Origin: Lunularia cruciata
Lineage: Eukaryota; Streptophyta; Marchantiopsida; Lunulariales; Lunulariaceae
Assembly: GCA_948567375.1 (NCBI GenBank)
Contig: OX419758.1
Location: forward strand, 35,169,473 to 35,233,472
DNA length: 64,000 nt
Direction: 5' to 3'
Each line of letters opens with the position of its first letter. Positions within the stretch are counted from its first letter, which is position 1. Below the pieces are notes generated by a model. It saw nothing but the letters and a program-made list of their open reading frames with translations, was not told the DNA's origin and searched no databases. Made by a program: the position numbers and the translations under genes. This document shows, piece by piece, positions 20,880 through 33,180 of this stretch.

Positions 20880-21195
20880 CTGAAACCCTCTATTGTTGAA
20901 GTCTATATAAGGTGGAGGCCTAGCCCTATTTTACCTTTTTCTGGGTGATTTTTCATAGAGATTCTATTAGGGCTGAGCTCCATGTTACTTTTCTTTCTCT
21001 CTCTTGTACGCTTGATGGGGCCATCCTTCATTTTTTTAACGCGGTCGCCTTCTTCTCTATAAGGTGGAGGCCTAGCCCCATTTTACATTTTTCGTCTCTC
21101 CCTTGTATGGTACGGGATCTTCCCATCCTTCCTGTCCTCTACGCGGTCGCCTTTTCCCCCTATAAGATGGAGGCAAGTATTTGCTCTCCACTGTA
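20880..21195 (+). repeat. LTR-like fragment with repeated TATA and dispersed block
   Basis: TCTATATAAGGTGGAGGCCTAGCCC at about 20,900 is followed by the dispersed block ending GCGGTCGCC. The arrangement is repeated at about 21,055-21,155. A related TATA piece, CTATAAGATGGAGGCAAGTATTTGC, lies at 21,161-21,185. This looks like partial tandem copies of the promoter and R region of an LTR-type element. No coding part is attached. Confidence 0.5.
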
Positions 21196-21629
21196 GGTTT
21201 AATATAATGAGGAATAAATTAGTTCCAGTGACCGAGAAATGAACATAGCGTGACTTGTGAGCCTGTCAATAATTAGTCGTAGGAGACTGGTGTGACTTTG
21301 CAAATTACCAGTCCTAAGAAACCAATGTAACCTGGGAATAATCAATTCTAAGGGACTAATCAGTATAGGACGTGAGTACTGATGAAGGAACACTGCAGTC
21401 ATTATTTATATGAGCCAAGACTCATGCTCACGAAGCTAAGTTGTATTTTCCATATACAAGGTGAGAGGAAAGAAATACCCGGGAGGGGCTTCGGAAATGT
21501 TGAGGGCCTGTCGAGGAAGTGTGCAGTTTGTGCAGGCTCTTTGTATGGAGCTTGTGAGTTAATTTTTTTGCTTTGTAAAGGGACGGACAGAGCTACCTTT
21601 TCAAAACGCTCAAGAGGAATACATTACTG

Positions 21630-21690
21630 AAGTCTATAAAAGGTGAAGGCACGTGTTTGCCTTTCCACGGTTGGTTTAATAGACATCACT
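21630..21690 (+). repeat. Related TATA-containing LTR-like piece
   Basis: AGTCTATAAAAGGTGAAGGCACGTGTTTGCC...GGTTTAATA repeats the 21,161-21,205 arrangement (TATA, GGAGGC, TTTGC, GGTTTAATA). It is probably another copy of the same LTR promoter. Confidence 0.45.
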
Positions 21691-22419
21691 TGTGAAGCTT
21701 GTTGTACAGTATTCGGGACTTCACGAGTGAAGAATTCAAGCAAAAGGTGGCTCTTTTTTCTAGTGCTGTATATTCTCTTTCGTATTCGAACTCTCTAAAT
21801 AGCTCATGGCTAGCTTTGTTCATGGCTATGTAGGTGATTTGGTGGTTCTTTCTGTTGCGTGCCAGCATGATGAGACAGAATATCCCACAGATCTTTGGAG
21901 CTACAGAACCTTTTACTGTACCTAAAAGTGCAAGCTAGATAGGCGGCATTTGTGTCTCGACAAGCCCCCGAGTCCCGTGATCTCTTCGCATACTGTGTTT
22001 CGTTCTCTCTTCAACACTATCTGGTTGATTTCGAGACAGGAGTCGTAATTTCAACGGGAGTCCAAATAAATTCAAGACAGAATTCATCCTTCATCCGGGT
22101 TATGACCTCAGTGCAATTTTTAGACCAGCCAAGGCTAACATTAGCCTCCTCCGCCTTCCAAAACAGGCGGTTCTTCCATACACCCAACTAGTAGAGTAGG
22201 CCTCGGTACTGAACATGTACTTGAGTCAACCATAACGATTAGCCCCACAAAATCAATAGATTTGCTCCCGGGACAGATCGGGAGGCTTCGGGAGAATGTG
22301 GAGACGGCAGAGGGGAGGGAGAGATGTGAGAGGAAAGATCTATATGTTCTGAGTGTTCTCTAGTATATAGCACTCGAGTGAATAGTCTATTCTGGTCATT
22401 TTTCAATTTAGGTTCCATT

Positions 22420-22545
22420 GGTATCTAGATTGGAGACAATGGAGAATTGACTAGAAAATTATGGGGGTTGAAAGATTTTTTTGGTATCTAGATTGGAGAC
22501 AATGGAGAATTGACTAGAAAATTATGGGGGTTGAAAGATTTTTTT
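22420..22545 (+). repeat. Perfect tandem duplication of 63 bp
   Basis: Two identical units, each starting GGTATCTAGATTGGAGACAA, lie head to tail (22,420-22,482 and 22,483-22,545). Identity indicates a recent duplication. No coding role is apparent. Confidence 0.9.
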
Positions 22546-22736
22546 AGGGTCTAGAGTGATCTTTACACATTGAGAATGATGGGTCGGGAACTTTCATTTC
22601 TAGTATCTTGGTTTCTATGATTAAGTTCTATGGGAATTTAGTTTTAAAATTTTGGAGATAGAATCTAAAAACTATTAGAGTTTGTAAATTTTATGAGAAG
22701 AGAAATTGTATTTTCTTATGTGAGTTGTGAGGGGTT

Positions 22737-23183
22737 GTGGTTTGGCAGGTACGGGGAGATATGGAAAAGCTTATCATGTGTTACTATTGTTATTCCCGTG
22801 CTAGCCATGGCTACACTTCTCATGTGGGGCCGCCTAGAGTGGCTCAAGATACATTATGCTCGATGTGTCACCGACGCTTTATCTTGCAAGGGGTAAAGAC
22901 CCATGTGGGAAGGATGCATAAGGACTATGATAAGACCATTTTGGATGTCCACGTGAGGCGAGTGATCACATCGACAGCAGTGACACTCGGGATTATGCAC
23001 GCTTCTTCTATCATTTCATTGACCATTCCAAGGATACTGATCAAGTCATGGGATCTTTTTAAGCAGGTTGCATTTTGGGGTTATTTGAGACTAGTTTTCC
23101 ATGTCCACGTCTATTCCATGGGCTACTCTGCACACTCCATCATGAGGCTGGACATGCTTTTTGCCTACCACTTGATTGTTTGA
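22737..23183 (+). pseudogene. LINE N-terminal zinc-finger region
   Basis: The frame contains CSMCHRRFILQGVKTHVGRMH, a C2H2-like finger (Cys-x2-Cys ... His-x4-His), followed by sequence without a recognised domain. N-terminal C2H2 fingers that bind target DNA are known in R2-type LINEs. Whether this family uses its finger in that way is inference. Confidence 0.5.
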
Positions 23184-23879
23184 CACGTGATCCCCTTGGA
23201 CGAGTTAGCATAGTTCCTATTCCTCTTACTCCCTTGATGGTGTCTTTGTTATGCTAGAGATGGATGTGCGGGGCATAAAGAGGTGGCTGCTAGATTTGTT
23301 GATTTTGAGTAAGGGATTGGGCGGTCCTTTAGCAGGAGTCTATTAGGGCTACATGCTTTAGGAGACAAGTTTCACCACATGATACCACAGAGTCCCCTCA
23401 AGTACGGTGGTGTAGGACATTGGGTCAAGCGGGAGAGTTTAGTAGAGCACCACAAGCATTACACCCTTTGTCTATAGCTAGTCCTACTGATGTAACTATC
23501 TCTTCCCTATGCTTACTACATCCTATGGCAATAGAGGGGCAACTACTAGAGGTCTTAGATTATCAGCCGGAGTAGCCCTTATGTCTTGATAGGTCACTTT
23601 TTGCACAAACACTGTGCATTGCCCCTCGCCTTTCCTCAAGAGGCTTGTCAAGGATAGTTTATGAGCACCTTAGAGATTGCTTTCAGGGAGATGATCCTTC
23701 TAGTGCTTTTACCAAGTTGTTTCCGGTGACCATAGCAATAGCAAGAGGAGACATTCCTATGTGTGTTAGTTGGGTGTTAGGTGCTAATCAACTTCTCGTG
23801 ATGGAGAAGGAAATAGGGGCATTAGACCGATTGCTATTGGAGGGATAATTTTGTGTTTGGTCAGTTGTACCATTGTCTT

Positions 23880-24350
23880 TCAGCACCATTCTCACTTTCA
23901 ACAACACCTCAGTCCACCTCAATTTGGAGTAGATACACCTAGAGGATGTGAAGCTATATCTTTAGACATTAGAGCAATCCTAGATATCCATCCGGAGCGG
24001 GTAGTCTTGCAGGTGGATGTTGAGAATGCTTTTAATAGCATCTCACGTGCATCCATCTTTAGAGAGCTTAGGGAGGTTGTGGATCCTTGGTGAGTCTTAT
24101 TCCTTTTGTGTTGTCTTTTTATGGTTTTCCTGCTTCCCTTTACTACCAACATGGTTGTTCACGAGAGGGAGTCACAGTCTTGGAGTCAACTATTGGTACA
24201 CATCAGGAAGATCCTTTAGGGGAACCCTTATTTGCCATGGCTCACTTAAGAGCTCTCCTATCTGCTCCTATCTTTAGAGCCATTTGGCCATGCCAAGTTG
24301 TTTATTTCTCTCCTTGGAAGATGATACACACATCGTGGGCCCTGTAGATC
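23880..24350 (+). pseudogene. LINE reverse transcriptase core
   Basis: Palm motifs are visible across frames: motif A region VLQVDVENAFNSISR (about 23,995-24,050), the template-grip motif 'DPLGEPLF' (about 24,210-24,235), and the catalytic DDTHIVGP (about 24,318-24,345). The enzyme would copy LINE RNA at nicked target DNA. Frameshifts after 24,093 and near 24,190 break it. Confidence 0.7.
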
Positions 24351-24819
24351 AGATTTGGCAAGCCTTTGGTCTCTTGACTACCAAGCTACATTTAGTTGGC
24401 TTGATGTAATACTCCAAGGACAAGAGAAGAGAGAAAACACAGATTGCACACTCAAACATTCGATGCCCCAAGGGAGCACCTTCTCTTTATTATATAGACA
24501 AAGAGGATCTCCTCCAAGGAAGCTACACCATAGGATTAGGGACACAGATAGATGACATGTCAGCAAGCTCCACCCTTGGATTACCTACTTGGATGGGTGA
24601 CATGTCTGGTCTAGGTCCTATCTGGTTGGTCGAACAAGCTTTGACCAGAGGGAATCTTCATGTAGGAATCTCAGAATCACGTAAGGTATGGTTGGAAAGC
24701 TCTCGATGAGACAAATCAGGGGGGAGGGGAGGCTAGCCGTTCCTTTGTTGGGGGAGTGAATCTGCACCTTTTCAAGGCCTAATTCATCTGTTTAGGCCTC
24801 CAAAATTGCCTTGAAAGAT

Positions 24820-25130
24820 TTCAAGCATATTTCGGTTCCTACTCTATTAGTAGAAGTCACTTTTTGGTGATACCTCTTTCTGATCTGTTTAGTCCATCAT
24901 GTGTAACATCCTTCCAAATGTTACCAAACCAATTCTCACCTTTAAATCATATGTCTAGCTATTGGTTCTAAGGTTCTCAAGTCTATTTTGGTTTCTGCCC
25001 TATTAGTAGAAGTACTCTTTTGGTGATACTTCTATCTTATCTACTTTGAACATCATGTATAATATCATTCTAGATATTACCAAACCAAATTTCACATCTA
25101 GATCATATAGCTTGCTCTTGGTATTACACT
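24820..25130 (+). repeat. Diverged tandem duplication of about 155 bp in LINE A
   Basis: Two units each carry CTATTAGTAGAAGT, TTTTGGTGATAC, ATCATGTRTAA and TTACCAAACCAA in the same order (from about 24,825 and 24,980). It lies between the RT and C-terminal pieces of the LINE and explains extra length there. Confidence 0.7.
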
Positions 25131-26699
25131 TAACAGTCAAGGTGTCAAAGTGCAGAGCATGGTCTCTTTAGGTATCTTTCCCCACCTTGAACTTCTAGAG
25201 GTGTGTATCACATCTATTGATGGACTACATGTTCTTCAAGTGATGGTAGGATCCAAGGATTTTGTGACACTCTTCTTAAATGTTGCCCTTGTAGAGGATG
25301 TTCTCCATGTGGATGACCTTCCATTACTAGGAGATCCATAGATAGCATTTGGTATACTCTCGTCTAGTATTGGTCATCAATTGACGTACCTCATATGCAC
25401 AATTCCTCTTTCCTTGTCCTTCCTATCACAACTGAGAGCCTTTGATAGGAGGATTATGGGAGTCTTTGGTAATATTATTGGACCAAGGACTTTTGAGTGC
25501 GTGACAAGGGATTTGGCATGTAGATAGATGGCTTTGTTGATCTCATGTGGAAGGGTGGGCTTGTTATCTATGGAGGAGACAACACCTATAGCATTTTTGG
25601 GTAGTTGGGCTCTCTCAACACCCCTACTTTCCTCTTGTTTTGTGGTTGTTGATAGGCCAATTTTGGAGACTTATGTGGCAAAGGTGGAAGAGGGATCTTG
25701 TTCTCTCCAGATGTTACTACGGCAGATGAGGGATAGTCTTTCCCCACGGGCACAAGAGGACTTTCCATCTTTTGCTTCACTATTGTCAGATTGAACAAGA
25801 GGTTTACAATCTTCTTGGATAGAGTGACAGTGTGAGTATACATTACATTCTTTCTTAGTTGACTCATCCATTCCTCGGGCTACTAGAGCACATCTTTGCT
25901 CTTGCTCTGGCAAGGGTGCAGGCTCTTGTATCCAAGCTAGACCATACATTTGGGCATTTTGACTTCCACTAGTTATTTTCTTTACAACGATGAGGTTTCA
26001 CCTAGGTTTGGTCCACCATCTGCATCTTCATTACTCATTGTGAGTGTGGTTCTACACTAGATGTAGTAGCGGTCCATATGATATGATTTCCTTTTGGAAG
26101 ACATAGGATAGCTACCCATGATGCTATTAGGGATATAGTGTTTTCTATGGCCCGAGAGAGTGGATACTTGGCTTAGAGAGAGCGTTCATATGCTTTGCAG
26201 ATGACATGTGTGAGAGCAGATTTATACTTGGTCTGAGATGATCAGGTAACAATAACAGATGTTGTGGTTACGGACCCTACGGGGGATACAGTTTTGGAGG
26301 GAGTGATTACCCATCCTCCTGGATGAGCGGCAAGTGTAGTAGCATGTTGCAAGGTCTCCAAGTATAGGGGTATGCAGTGAGGTCACCTCCTTGTCCTTCT
26401 AGCCTCGGAGTTATATGGAATGATGGACATGACATTCGATACATGTGTCAAGGAGTGCGCGAGAGCTTATCATGTTAGGCGCCAAGGGGTACCACTCTCA
26501 CTCTCATACTTTGTAGCATATTTTAGGCAGCATGTGTCCATTGCTCTACAGAGGGCAGTGGCTGGTGCAATCCATAGGAGAGCAATCACACTAGGTGATG
26601 CTTCTTTGGATGCTCCAATTTTTTGTAGACCATACAACTTGCATAGCTTGGATATCTTAGGTGCAGTGGGGCAGATTTCTCATATACACTCTATTGAGG

Positions 26700-26790
26700 C
26701 CTAGCCCCATTTTTGTCTCTCCCTTGTATGGCTTGAGGGGGTCTTCCCATCCTTTGTGTTCTCTACATGGTCGCATTTTTCACAATGTCT
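26700..26790 (+). repeat. Dispersed repeat, copy at the LINE A end
   Basis: GAGGCCTAGCCCCATTTTTGTCTCTCCCTTGTATGGC...TCTTCCCATCCTTTGTGTTCTCTACATGGTCGC matches the 21 kb LTR-like blocks. It sits exactly between the end of LINE A and the Copia remnant. Confidence 0.6.
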
Positions 26791-27520
26791 TATTTCCACT
26801 TTTGAACAGCAAAGGTGAACAATGTTACAATGCTACATGTGAGTCTATTTGGCTTCATACCTTAATAGAAGATATGGGATATATATTTCATTATCCTATA
26901 ATTTTATAAACAGATAACACCATTAGTATTGAACTTGCAAGTAATCCAATATTTCATTCAAGGACCAAACTTATAGAGCTCCATCATCATTTCCTTAGAG
27001 AAAAGGTATTGGCTGGAGAAATAGATTTGCAGTATATTCATATATGTACCTAGAGATAAATTTGAATATTTCAAATCTCATCTAGGAATCAAAGATATTG
27101 ATGTTAGCTTGAGGGAAAGTGTTGCTGAATTATCACAAGCTAATACTCCCATGGAGATGAGGAAGTTGCTGATATTTTCACCAAAGCTTTACCCAGAGAT
27201 AAATTTGAATATTTTAGATCTCATCTAATAGTCAAAGATATTGACATTAGCTTGAGGAGATTGGTGATAAAGTATCAGAACCTAATACTCTTGGGTGCTT
27301 AGTGAACCCAGGAGAATTAATCCTTACTTACACTTTATTTCTTACTCACCCGTTCTCATTAGTCATCACTTTAGAGTTTTGATGAGGAGTGACTCGACTA
27401 CTTGTGCGTATTTCTTATCTACCCATATATATTTGTCCAGTACTTGTGTCCCGCGACCATTCTCTGGTGAACTTTGGTGTCTCCACTCTCATTATTCATT
27501 TCCGTAATATTCTATAGGAT
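26790..27520 (+). mobile_element. Ty1/Copia 3' remnant (RNase H end and probable LTR)
   Basis: Frames at 26,800-27,060 and 27,150-27,260 encode the C-terminal RNase H region of a Copia pol: 'YNATCESIWL', 'TDNTISIELASNP', 'REKVLAGEIDLQYI', then 'ADIFTKALPRDKFEYF' (about 27,172-27,219). The last segment is partly duplicated (27,050-27,110 and 27,195-27,260). Unassigned AT-rich sequence after 27,300 is where the 3' LTR should lie. This family differs from the complete Copia at 39.9-44.9 kb. Confidence 0.7.
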
Positions 27521-27544
27521 GTAAGAGGATAACTACTCATATGC

Positions 27545-28375
27545 ACTTTCCTCTGAATCTTTTTGATCGGGTACAAAAACAAGAGCGCTAGATGGTACAT
27601 GGCAACGAATAAGCGAGGAGAACGAAAATGAGATTATAAGAAAAATAATATCAAAATGCAGGCACTTTAGAGAAGTGGTAGAGACAGTGCATAGTATATA
27701 TGCAATATTCTCATATGGAAATAATAGATCCACTTGCTAACTTGTTATCTGAAAACAAAGAAATATCTAGAAAGGATCTAAGAAGTATTAATAGATGTAG
27801 ATGTATAGATTCTCATAGCGGGTCTATGATGATCGATATACTCTGATACATACTCACGCAGAAAGTTGATCACTTTAATATATTGAACACTATAAGAAGT
27901 CTTTGTCCCGATTTTCCGGATCCGGAAAGCCTTGTAATTACTAGAAGCACAAACGATATAACAACTCTCCTTGGCTCTAGGGTACGATTCTATATTACAG
28001 CTTTCTCAAAATATGAAGCATAAAGCTGTATCGATCGATGCTTAGTAGAACTAAAATGGAGCTTGCAGCTATTGTAGTTAGGATACCGACAGAAAGAGAT
28101 ATCTACATAGTCAATTGTTAAGTAGTATCAGATCACAATGGGTGCATCAACAATACCTACTAGTAATGGCTTCAAAAAGAAGGATATTGTATGATATGAA
28201 TCTGCTTAACATAGTCTTTAAATCTGCTCCAGATACTACTCAATCGTCAGGATCTAAATCTAAAGGAAAGTCTCTTGCGGTCTCAAGTGGAAAGAGAGTT
28301 GACATCGCCTATAAAGCCGGGGATGGTGTAGAGTATCCTCTAATACTTGCTCCAAAAGTGTGCATGTTCTATACA
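27545..28375 (+). pseudogene. Giant-virus-like D6/D11 helicase, partial copy 1
   Basis: The frames at about 27,745-28,020 and 28,060-28,375 encode collinear pieces of a helicase mid-region. The second piece matches the minus-strand copy at 37,130-36,870 almost residue for residue (MASKRRILY, AVSSGKRVD, DGV-YPLIL-PK). The first piece, with 'SLVITRSTNDITTLLGSRVRFYI', fits the segment before the 'MSE'-type motif of NCLDV helicases; this is inference. Walker A and DEAH-like parts are absent. Stops at several places and loss of both ends make it a pseudogene. It is in inverted orientation to copy 2. Confidence 0.55.
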
Positions 28376-28384
28376 TTTTGCTCA

Positions 28385-28925
28385 TGTCTAGTGAGGGCAT
28401 AGGCCTGTCTATAACCTCAACAACAGCCTTAGAAAGCTTGCATTGTAAAGATGGTCTACTTCATGACCAGAAGTACAAAGAGTCTAAGAGTTTATCTAGG
28501 AGCATGGGCCGTAGTGGCTACCCTTTTGGCAGATAGGTTTTAACATAAGGAGAGCCCATATTTAATTGCCGCCCATCATGACAGTTGACTCAAGCATCCT
28601 TGCTTTCCAAACATCTCTCCAATTGGCTCGGGATTTATTGCTAGGACTGGCATGTACATCACCTCCCTCTTTGTGTACTTCATATCCCTTGACTCTAGAA
28701 AGATTCAGCTGGAGCTCAATGAGCATATGAACACTCACACCCTTGCTAGCATCCTCATTGACACGCCTTTACCAAATAGAGCTAGGGTCATCTCTTGTGG
28801 CAGGAAAGACACCGGAGCTTGGCTTCATGCTTCCCCTTTGATTGATGACTTTTGGCTCACACTAGAGCAGTTCACCATTGCCATTCAGATGGATATCTTC
28901 ACCATGGCCCTCCAGATTGAGTAAT
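28385..28925 (+). mobile_element. LINE 3' fragment inserted beside helicase copy 1
   Basis: The frame 28,652-28,924 contains 'GAWLHASPLIDDFWLTLEQF', which resembles the C-terminal region of the LINE family seen at 22.7-26.7 kb. Helicase similarity stops at about 28,375, so the junction lies near 28,380. Confidence 0.5.
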
Positions 28926-31900
28926 GGATGGTCCTACTAGGCCCACCTCGCCAAAGGGTGCAGAAAAATATTGTCACTTTTAGGGATGGGCAACATACAT
29001 TGTATGGCGTGGTTATGGCAAACCCACTCATACTTGATGGATCACCTACCAAGTAACATGGATAGTGGAGTAAAACATGGGCAAAGAAGGACTCCACAAG
29101 CTCTAGCTCCTCATTTGAGTGGTAGTCATGGACTAAAGAAGGAAGGTCATATATGGCTGATGGATGGAGATTCTGTAAAGTGAAAAAAGTGTTGGTAGGG
29201 AAGGGCCTTGATCTAGAAGGTGATAGTGCATGGACTACTTGCTGATAATCCCCTACATGTCCTAACATCAATGATTGACACAAGAGACAATGCTCTAGAG
29301 GTTGAGCATGAGCTAATGGGGACTTTGTGACCTGACTGGCTACCGCTTGTGCTTGGATGGTATACTCCTCATGTAAAGTAGGCCAATCCTCTTGTAAAAA
29401 CCAGTGGATCCCGCAAGCAGTCTCTTAATGTCTCGATGCACCTCCATAAGCAGGAAGAAGTGAAGTCCACTAAGGGAAGAGAGCTAGTAAGGTCCAAGTA
29501 GAGACATCTCTCTCTTGATCATCTTCTAAGATTGCACGTAGAAGTATGGAGAACGTGGAGCCCATTAGACAGCCAAGGCGCATAGGGATCTTGATGTACA
29601 TACGAGGATAGGGTAATCATGGGAAGAGGGCCTGAAGTGGATCTAGAGAGTGGAGTCTAGAGGGGCCTATAGTAGAAAGAAGAAGTACAAAGTGGGTCTA
29701 GGGGGTAAGCAATGAAATGGCATTGGCTCTAATCTGTAAACACCTAGCTCACCTTGATGTTGTGCCAAACTAACTCCCACCCATGGGCAATCAGAGCAAG
29801 ACTGCAAAGAATGTTGGTGAGGTAGGATGCAAGGAGGTGCAATGGGTATTGAGGGTATTAGAGAAGGGATGCCTGCTGGTGGAGGAGGGAGTCTAGAGGG
29901 ATGGGGAGATTGGAGGTGGCGGCGGCGGTGGTGGTAGTGGTGGTGGATCTAGGGAGCAAGGAGGAGAGGTAGAGGAAGGGGGAGGTGAGCCCATGAGGAT
30001 AGTGGGTGGAAGATCTGCCATGTGAGAATCAATCAAAGTAGGGTCCTTGCAAGGGAATTTAAGAAGATGTGGCAAAGGAGTAGACGTGGCTCTAGCAAGG
30101 GGAATCTGAGCCTGTGAAGGAGTATGCTAGAATATGTTACCTAGATCAACTCACTGGACACTCATAAAAGGTATGGGAAGCTAGATGATGAACCTCACTT
30201 AAGGTAGTCCCTCTAGCTAACCGGGCCAAAGAACAAAGTAAAGGCATCCTAAAAGAATCAATTCAAGAGTACTCTAACTCCTAAGAAATACAAAAGACAA
30301 GGAAAGCAAATCCAATGCAAACATATGTACACATGTAAGAAAAAACACACATTGAAACAAAATCGATCGAGTAAAATTAAAGAATAGATGTGGAGAAAAC
30401 CTATTTGCTATCAATAGAGAGTCACCATCTTGCAACCTCTATCATGTACCTTAACCATATGGTACAAGAACTCATTGATAGAAGAACCTATTGGTATTAG
30501 TATTGGTATTGGTAACTTTGTTATAAGAACATTGTGGTATAATAACACTTTGGAAGAACTCCAAGTAAAAGAATGAAATTTGCCAAAATCCCTAAAATGG
30601 CCATTGTTTTACAAGGTGTCCCATCCAAATGTGCCACCAATTATTGCTCCTCAATCTTGCTACCTGGTACTAGTATAGCAACTTAGTAACTAACTTGGTA
30701 CTTTCACAATGTTGTATAGTTGAGTATTGCTCCCATAATTGAAGGTTTGTGGCTACCTATACTATAGTTCCTATCCAATTGAAAAGTAATCATGCAACAA
30801 TTGGACAATCCCAAGTAATAACCTTGAACTTAGACACTATCATGAGCAACGGATTTGCATCCAAGCTGGAGCTATAGCAATCATTGCAATGAGGAGGAAG
30901 GAGTGCCACTATGCTCCATGGCTTGCCTCTGACCATTCATCTCCCTAGCAATGGAGATTTTTTACCACCCTTCATCATCAGTTTGATGGTCTCCTTGGAG
31001 AGGTGCCATCTCACCCACCATGCTCTTATTTGTGGTAGAGAGTTTGGCACTCTACAAAGGTCATAGGCTTTGAGTCTTCATTGTTGAGAAATAGTAGTGG
31101 GTGCACCTATTCCGTCAATAGCTCTTCCATCACACTTGCCAGACATCCTCTTTGAGGATCTCTATCTCATAGTTTAGTTATAGGTTTCTACTTTGCTCAT
31201 TTAACATATTTATAGAGTTTCTAGGATTGGTTTCTCTTCTTAGTGTTATGTTCCTTTTGGCAGTGTGCCCTTGGTATCTTTGGTTCTTCTTTTCTATTAG
31301 TGCATTTTGGTGCTCCTTTTTGTAGTCTTTGGCTCTTCTCATCATGGTAGTTTTTTGGAAACTTTTATTCCTTGTATATTTTTCTTTCGGGTATTTTAAC
31401 GGGCATGTTGGCCATTCAAAAACAAAGAGTAATGTATGATATATATTCTAGTGGACTCCATCTAGGGATCTGGGATCTATTTTGATTCTTTTGTATCATA
31501 GAACACTATTGATATGTTGGAACTTTTGCTACTCATAATGATCTTTGCATACATCTTCATTCTTGTTTTGCTATCATCAACAAACTCCTTTAATATATGC
31601 TTGAACAGATCATCTATCATATCTTTTGATACTTTAATGCCAAAATTCTTAGGGTGTATCATGATGTACTCCTTGTAACATTTACAGAAAAGCCCACATA
31701 CTACTACTACACGACTACTTCGGAGACCCCATACTATAAAATTTTGAATAAGATTTTGAATTTCAGAATGCACAAGGAACATAACCAAAGTGCAAATGAG
31801 CTTTACCAATGATCACACAAAAGCACTTTATTGGAAGCCAATAATTTATCTATCAAAGTTAGCAGCTTGGTGACGTTTTTGCAAGTGATATCCACATGCA

Positions 31901-33180
31901 CAACTAAATTTGCAACTTGCAAAATAAAAGAGCTGCAATCTTTAGCTTTAAGTGCAACTCTTGAGAAGATTCAACAACAACAACTAAGTTTACAATATCA
32001 AATTTGAAGAAGCAAGGAGACGATTATCAATTCAAGGCATAGGGTATTGAATCCAATGAAAAAGTTTATCACCAATGTGTGAGCAAGCCTCGAGCAGATT
32101 GTGACTCAAAATTCTATGGATTTGAGTTCATTGACAATAAGTAGTCAAGTCTGGACGGGCCAGCAGTATGAGAATTGGAGCATTCATCAAGTTATTGAGC
32201 TCATGAGGATAGTGAACGTGGGGATATGGCACAAGAGGGATCTGGACCAAACTTGGGAGAACTGTCCTATGGTGATGAAGTAAGTCTGCCTGCAAATGTT
32301 AGTCCATGCACCTACTGTCCCTGCAATGATAGTGATGAATTTTTTCTTGAGGACTGGAAATCTGAGGGGCAGTGAGATTGCACAAAGGTGATTGTTAGTG
32401 GTTAGTAAGTACTCTTGTCTCACCATTGAGAAAATGTTGAGAGTACCCAACTATTAGGAGGGCCAGGGGATTAGGGGTATGGCATGTTATCATGATTAAG
32501 GATTTGGCACACTGGCAGGTTCTTATACATGAGATAGTTTTGGTATTGGTTTGTTCTTCTACCAGATTGTTCTTGCAACTAAGGGTTCTTGTACCCAAGG
32601 TAACTATATCAAGTGGTTCTTGTACCAAGAGGTGTTTGTACAAGCATATTTTTGTATCACACTTGTTAGAGCTTATATACCACTGGATTCTTCAGTGAGC
32701 TTAGTGATTGAGCACTACTACCACAAACATATGATACAAGAAGGATTCTATTGGAGCCACTTCCCAAATCCACCATTAATGACTTCATTGGTATGTGCTT
32801 GGGTTTAGTACTAAGCACTACTATCACAAATGGATGGTCACACTTGCCAGTGGATGGGACATTAGAGGCAAAGGAAGATCTACGATGGGTCTAGATAGAC
32901 ATTCCTGACCTCTCTTATAGGTCTTTGTTTGTTTATTTTTTGTCCTTTTTGTTTTTTCTCTTTTGTGGTAGGATACATTGTATTTCTGTACTATGTCTTG
33001 ATTTTGGGTGATGTACTTTCTTTGGTACTCTTTGGAGGGCATACACCTTTAGTAGATTATTTCTAGATGCCTCTATTTTATTAATTGTCATAGACGGACT
33101 ATCTCAAGCATCACACCTCACTTGGCACCCCACACCCCGTACGTGTGACCAAAGAGCCAACCTTTGCATCATTCTTTTTC
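28926..33180. other. Decayed repeat-derived stretch
   Basis: No intact gene was seen. The parts that can be described are: a GGT/GGC-rich run at 29,913-29,948 encoding poly-Pro on the minus strand; a LINE C-terminal piece at about 30,865-31,090 that is collinear with 36,150-36,400; an unknown minus-strand ORF at 31,477-31,809; and low-complexity plus-strand sequence at 32,100-32,820. The whole stretch separates the two viral helicase copies. Confidence 0.45.
31477..31809 (-). CDS. Unrecognised 110-residue ORF
   Basis: The frame has a hydrophobic start followed by a helical, Lys/Asp-rich part (KDMIDDLFKHILKEFVDD). No family was recognised. Its composition differs from the LINE pieces around it. 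It could be a viral or host scrap, or chance. Confidence 0.25.
   Translation of the reverse strand: MVKLICTLVMFLVHSEIQNLIQNFIVWGLRSSRVVVVCGLFCKCYKEYIMIHPKNFGIKVSKDMIDDLFKHILKEFVDDSKTRMKMYAKIIMSSKSSNISIVFYDTKESK

Larger units (their letters stand above)
22690..26704 (+). mobile_element. Non-LTR retrotransposon (LINE) copy A, decayed
   Basis: Pieces of one protein occur in order on the plus strand. They are: a C2H2 zinc-finger-like N-terminus (22,737-23,183), reverse transcriptase (23,880-24,350), a C-terminal region with 'IAFLGSWALSTPLL' (25,528-25,794), and a distal segment with 'HVSIALQRAVAGAIHRRA' (26,420-26,704). Stops and frameshifts separate them. The same C-terminal blocks recur at 28.6-28.9, 30.9-31.1 and 36.1-36.5 kb, so this is a repeated family. 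No endonuclease domain was recognised. Confidence 0.7.

Noticed and set aside
22420..22545. CRISPR-like direct repeat
   Set aside because: There are only two adjacent identical 63-bp units and no spacers, in a eukaryotic context. It is a simple tandem duplication.
29893..30075. Proline-rich protein gene
   Set aside because: The poly-Pro is produced by a GGT/GGC low-complexity run on the opposite strand in decayed repeat DNA, and no domain or gene structure surrounds it.
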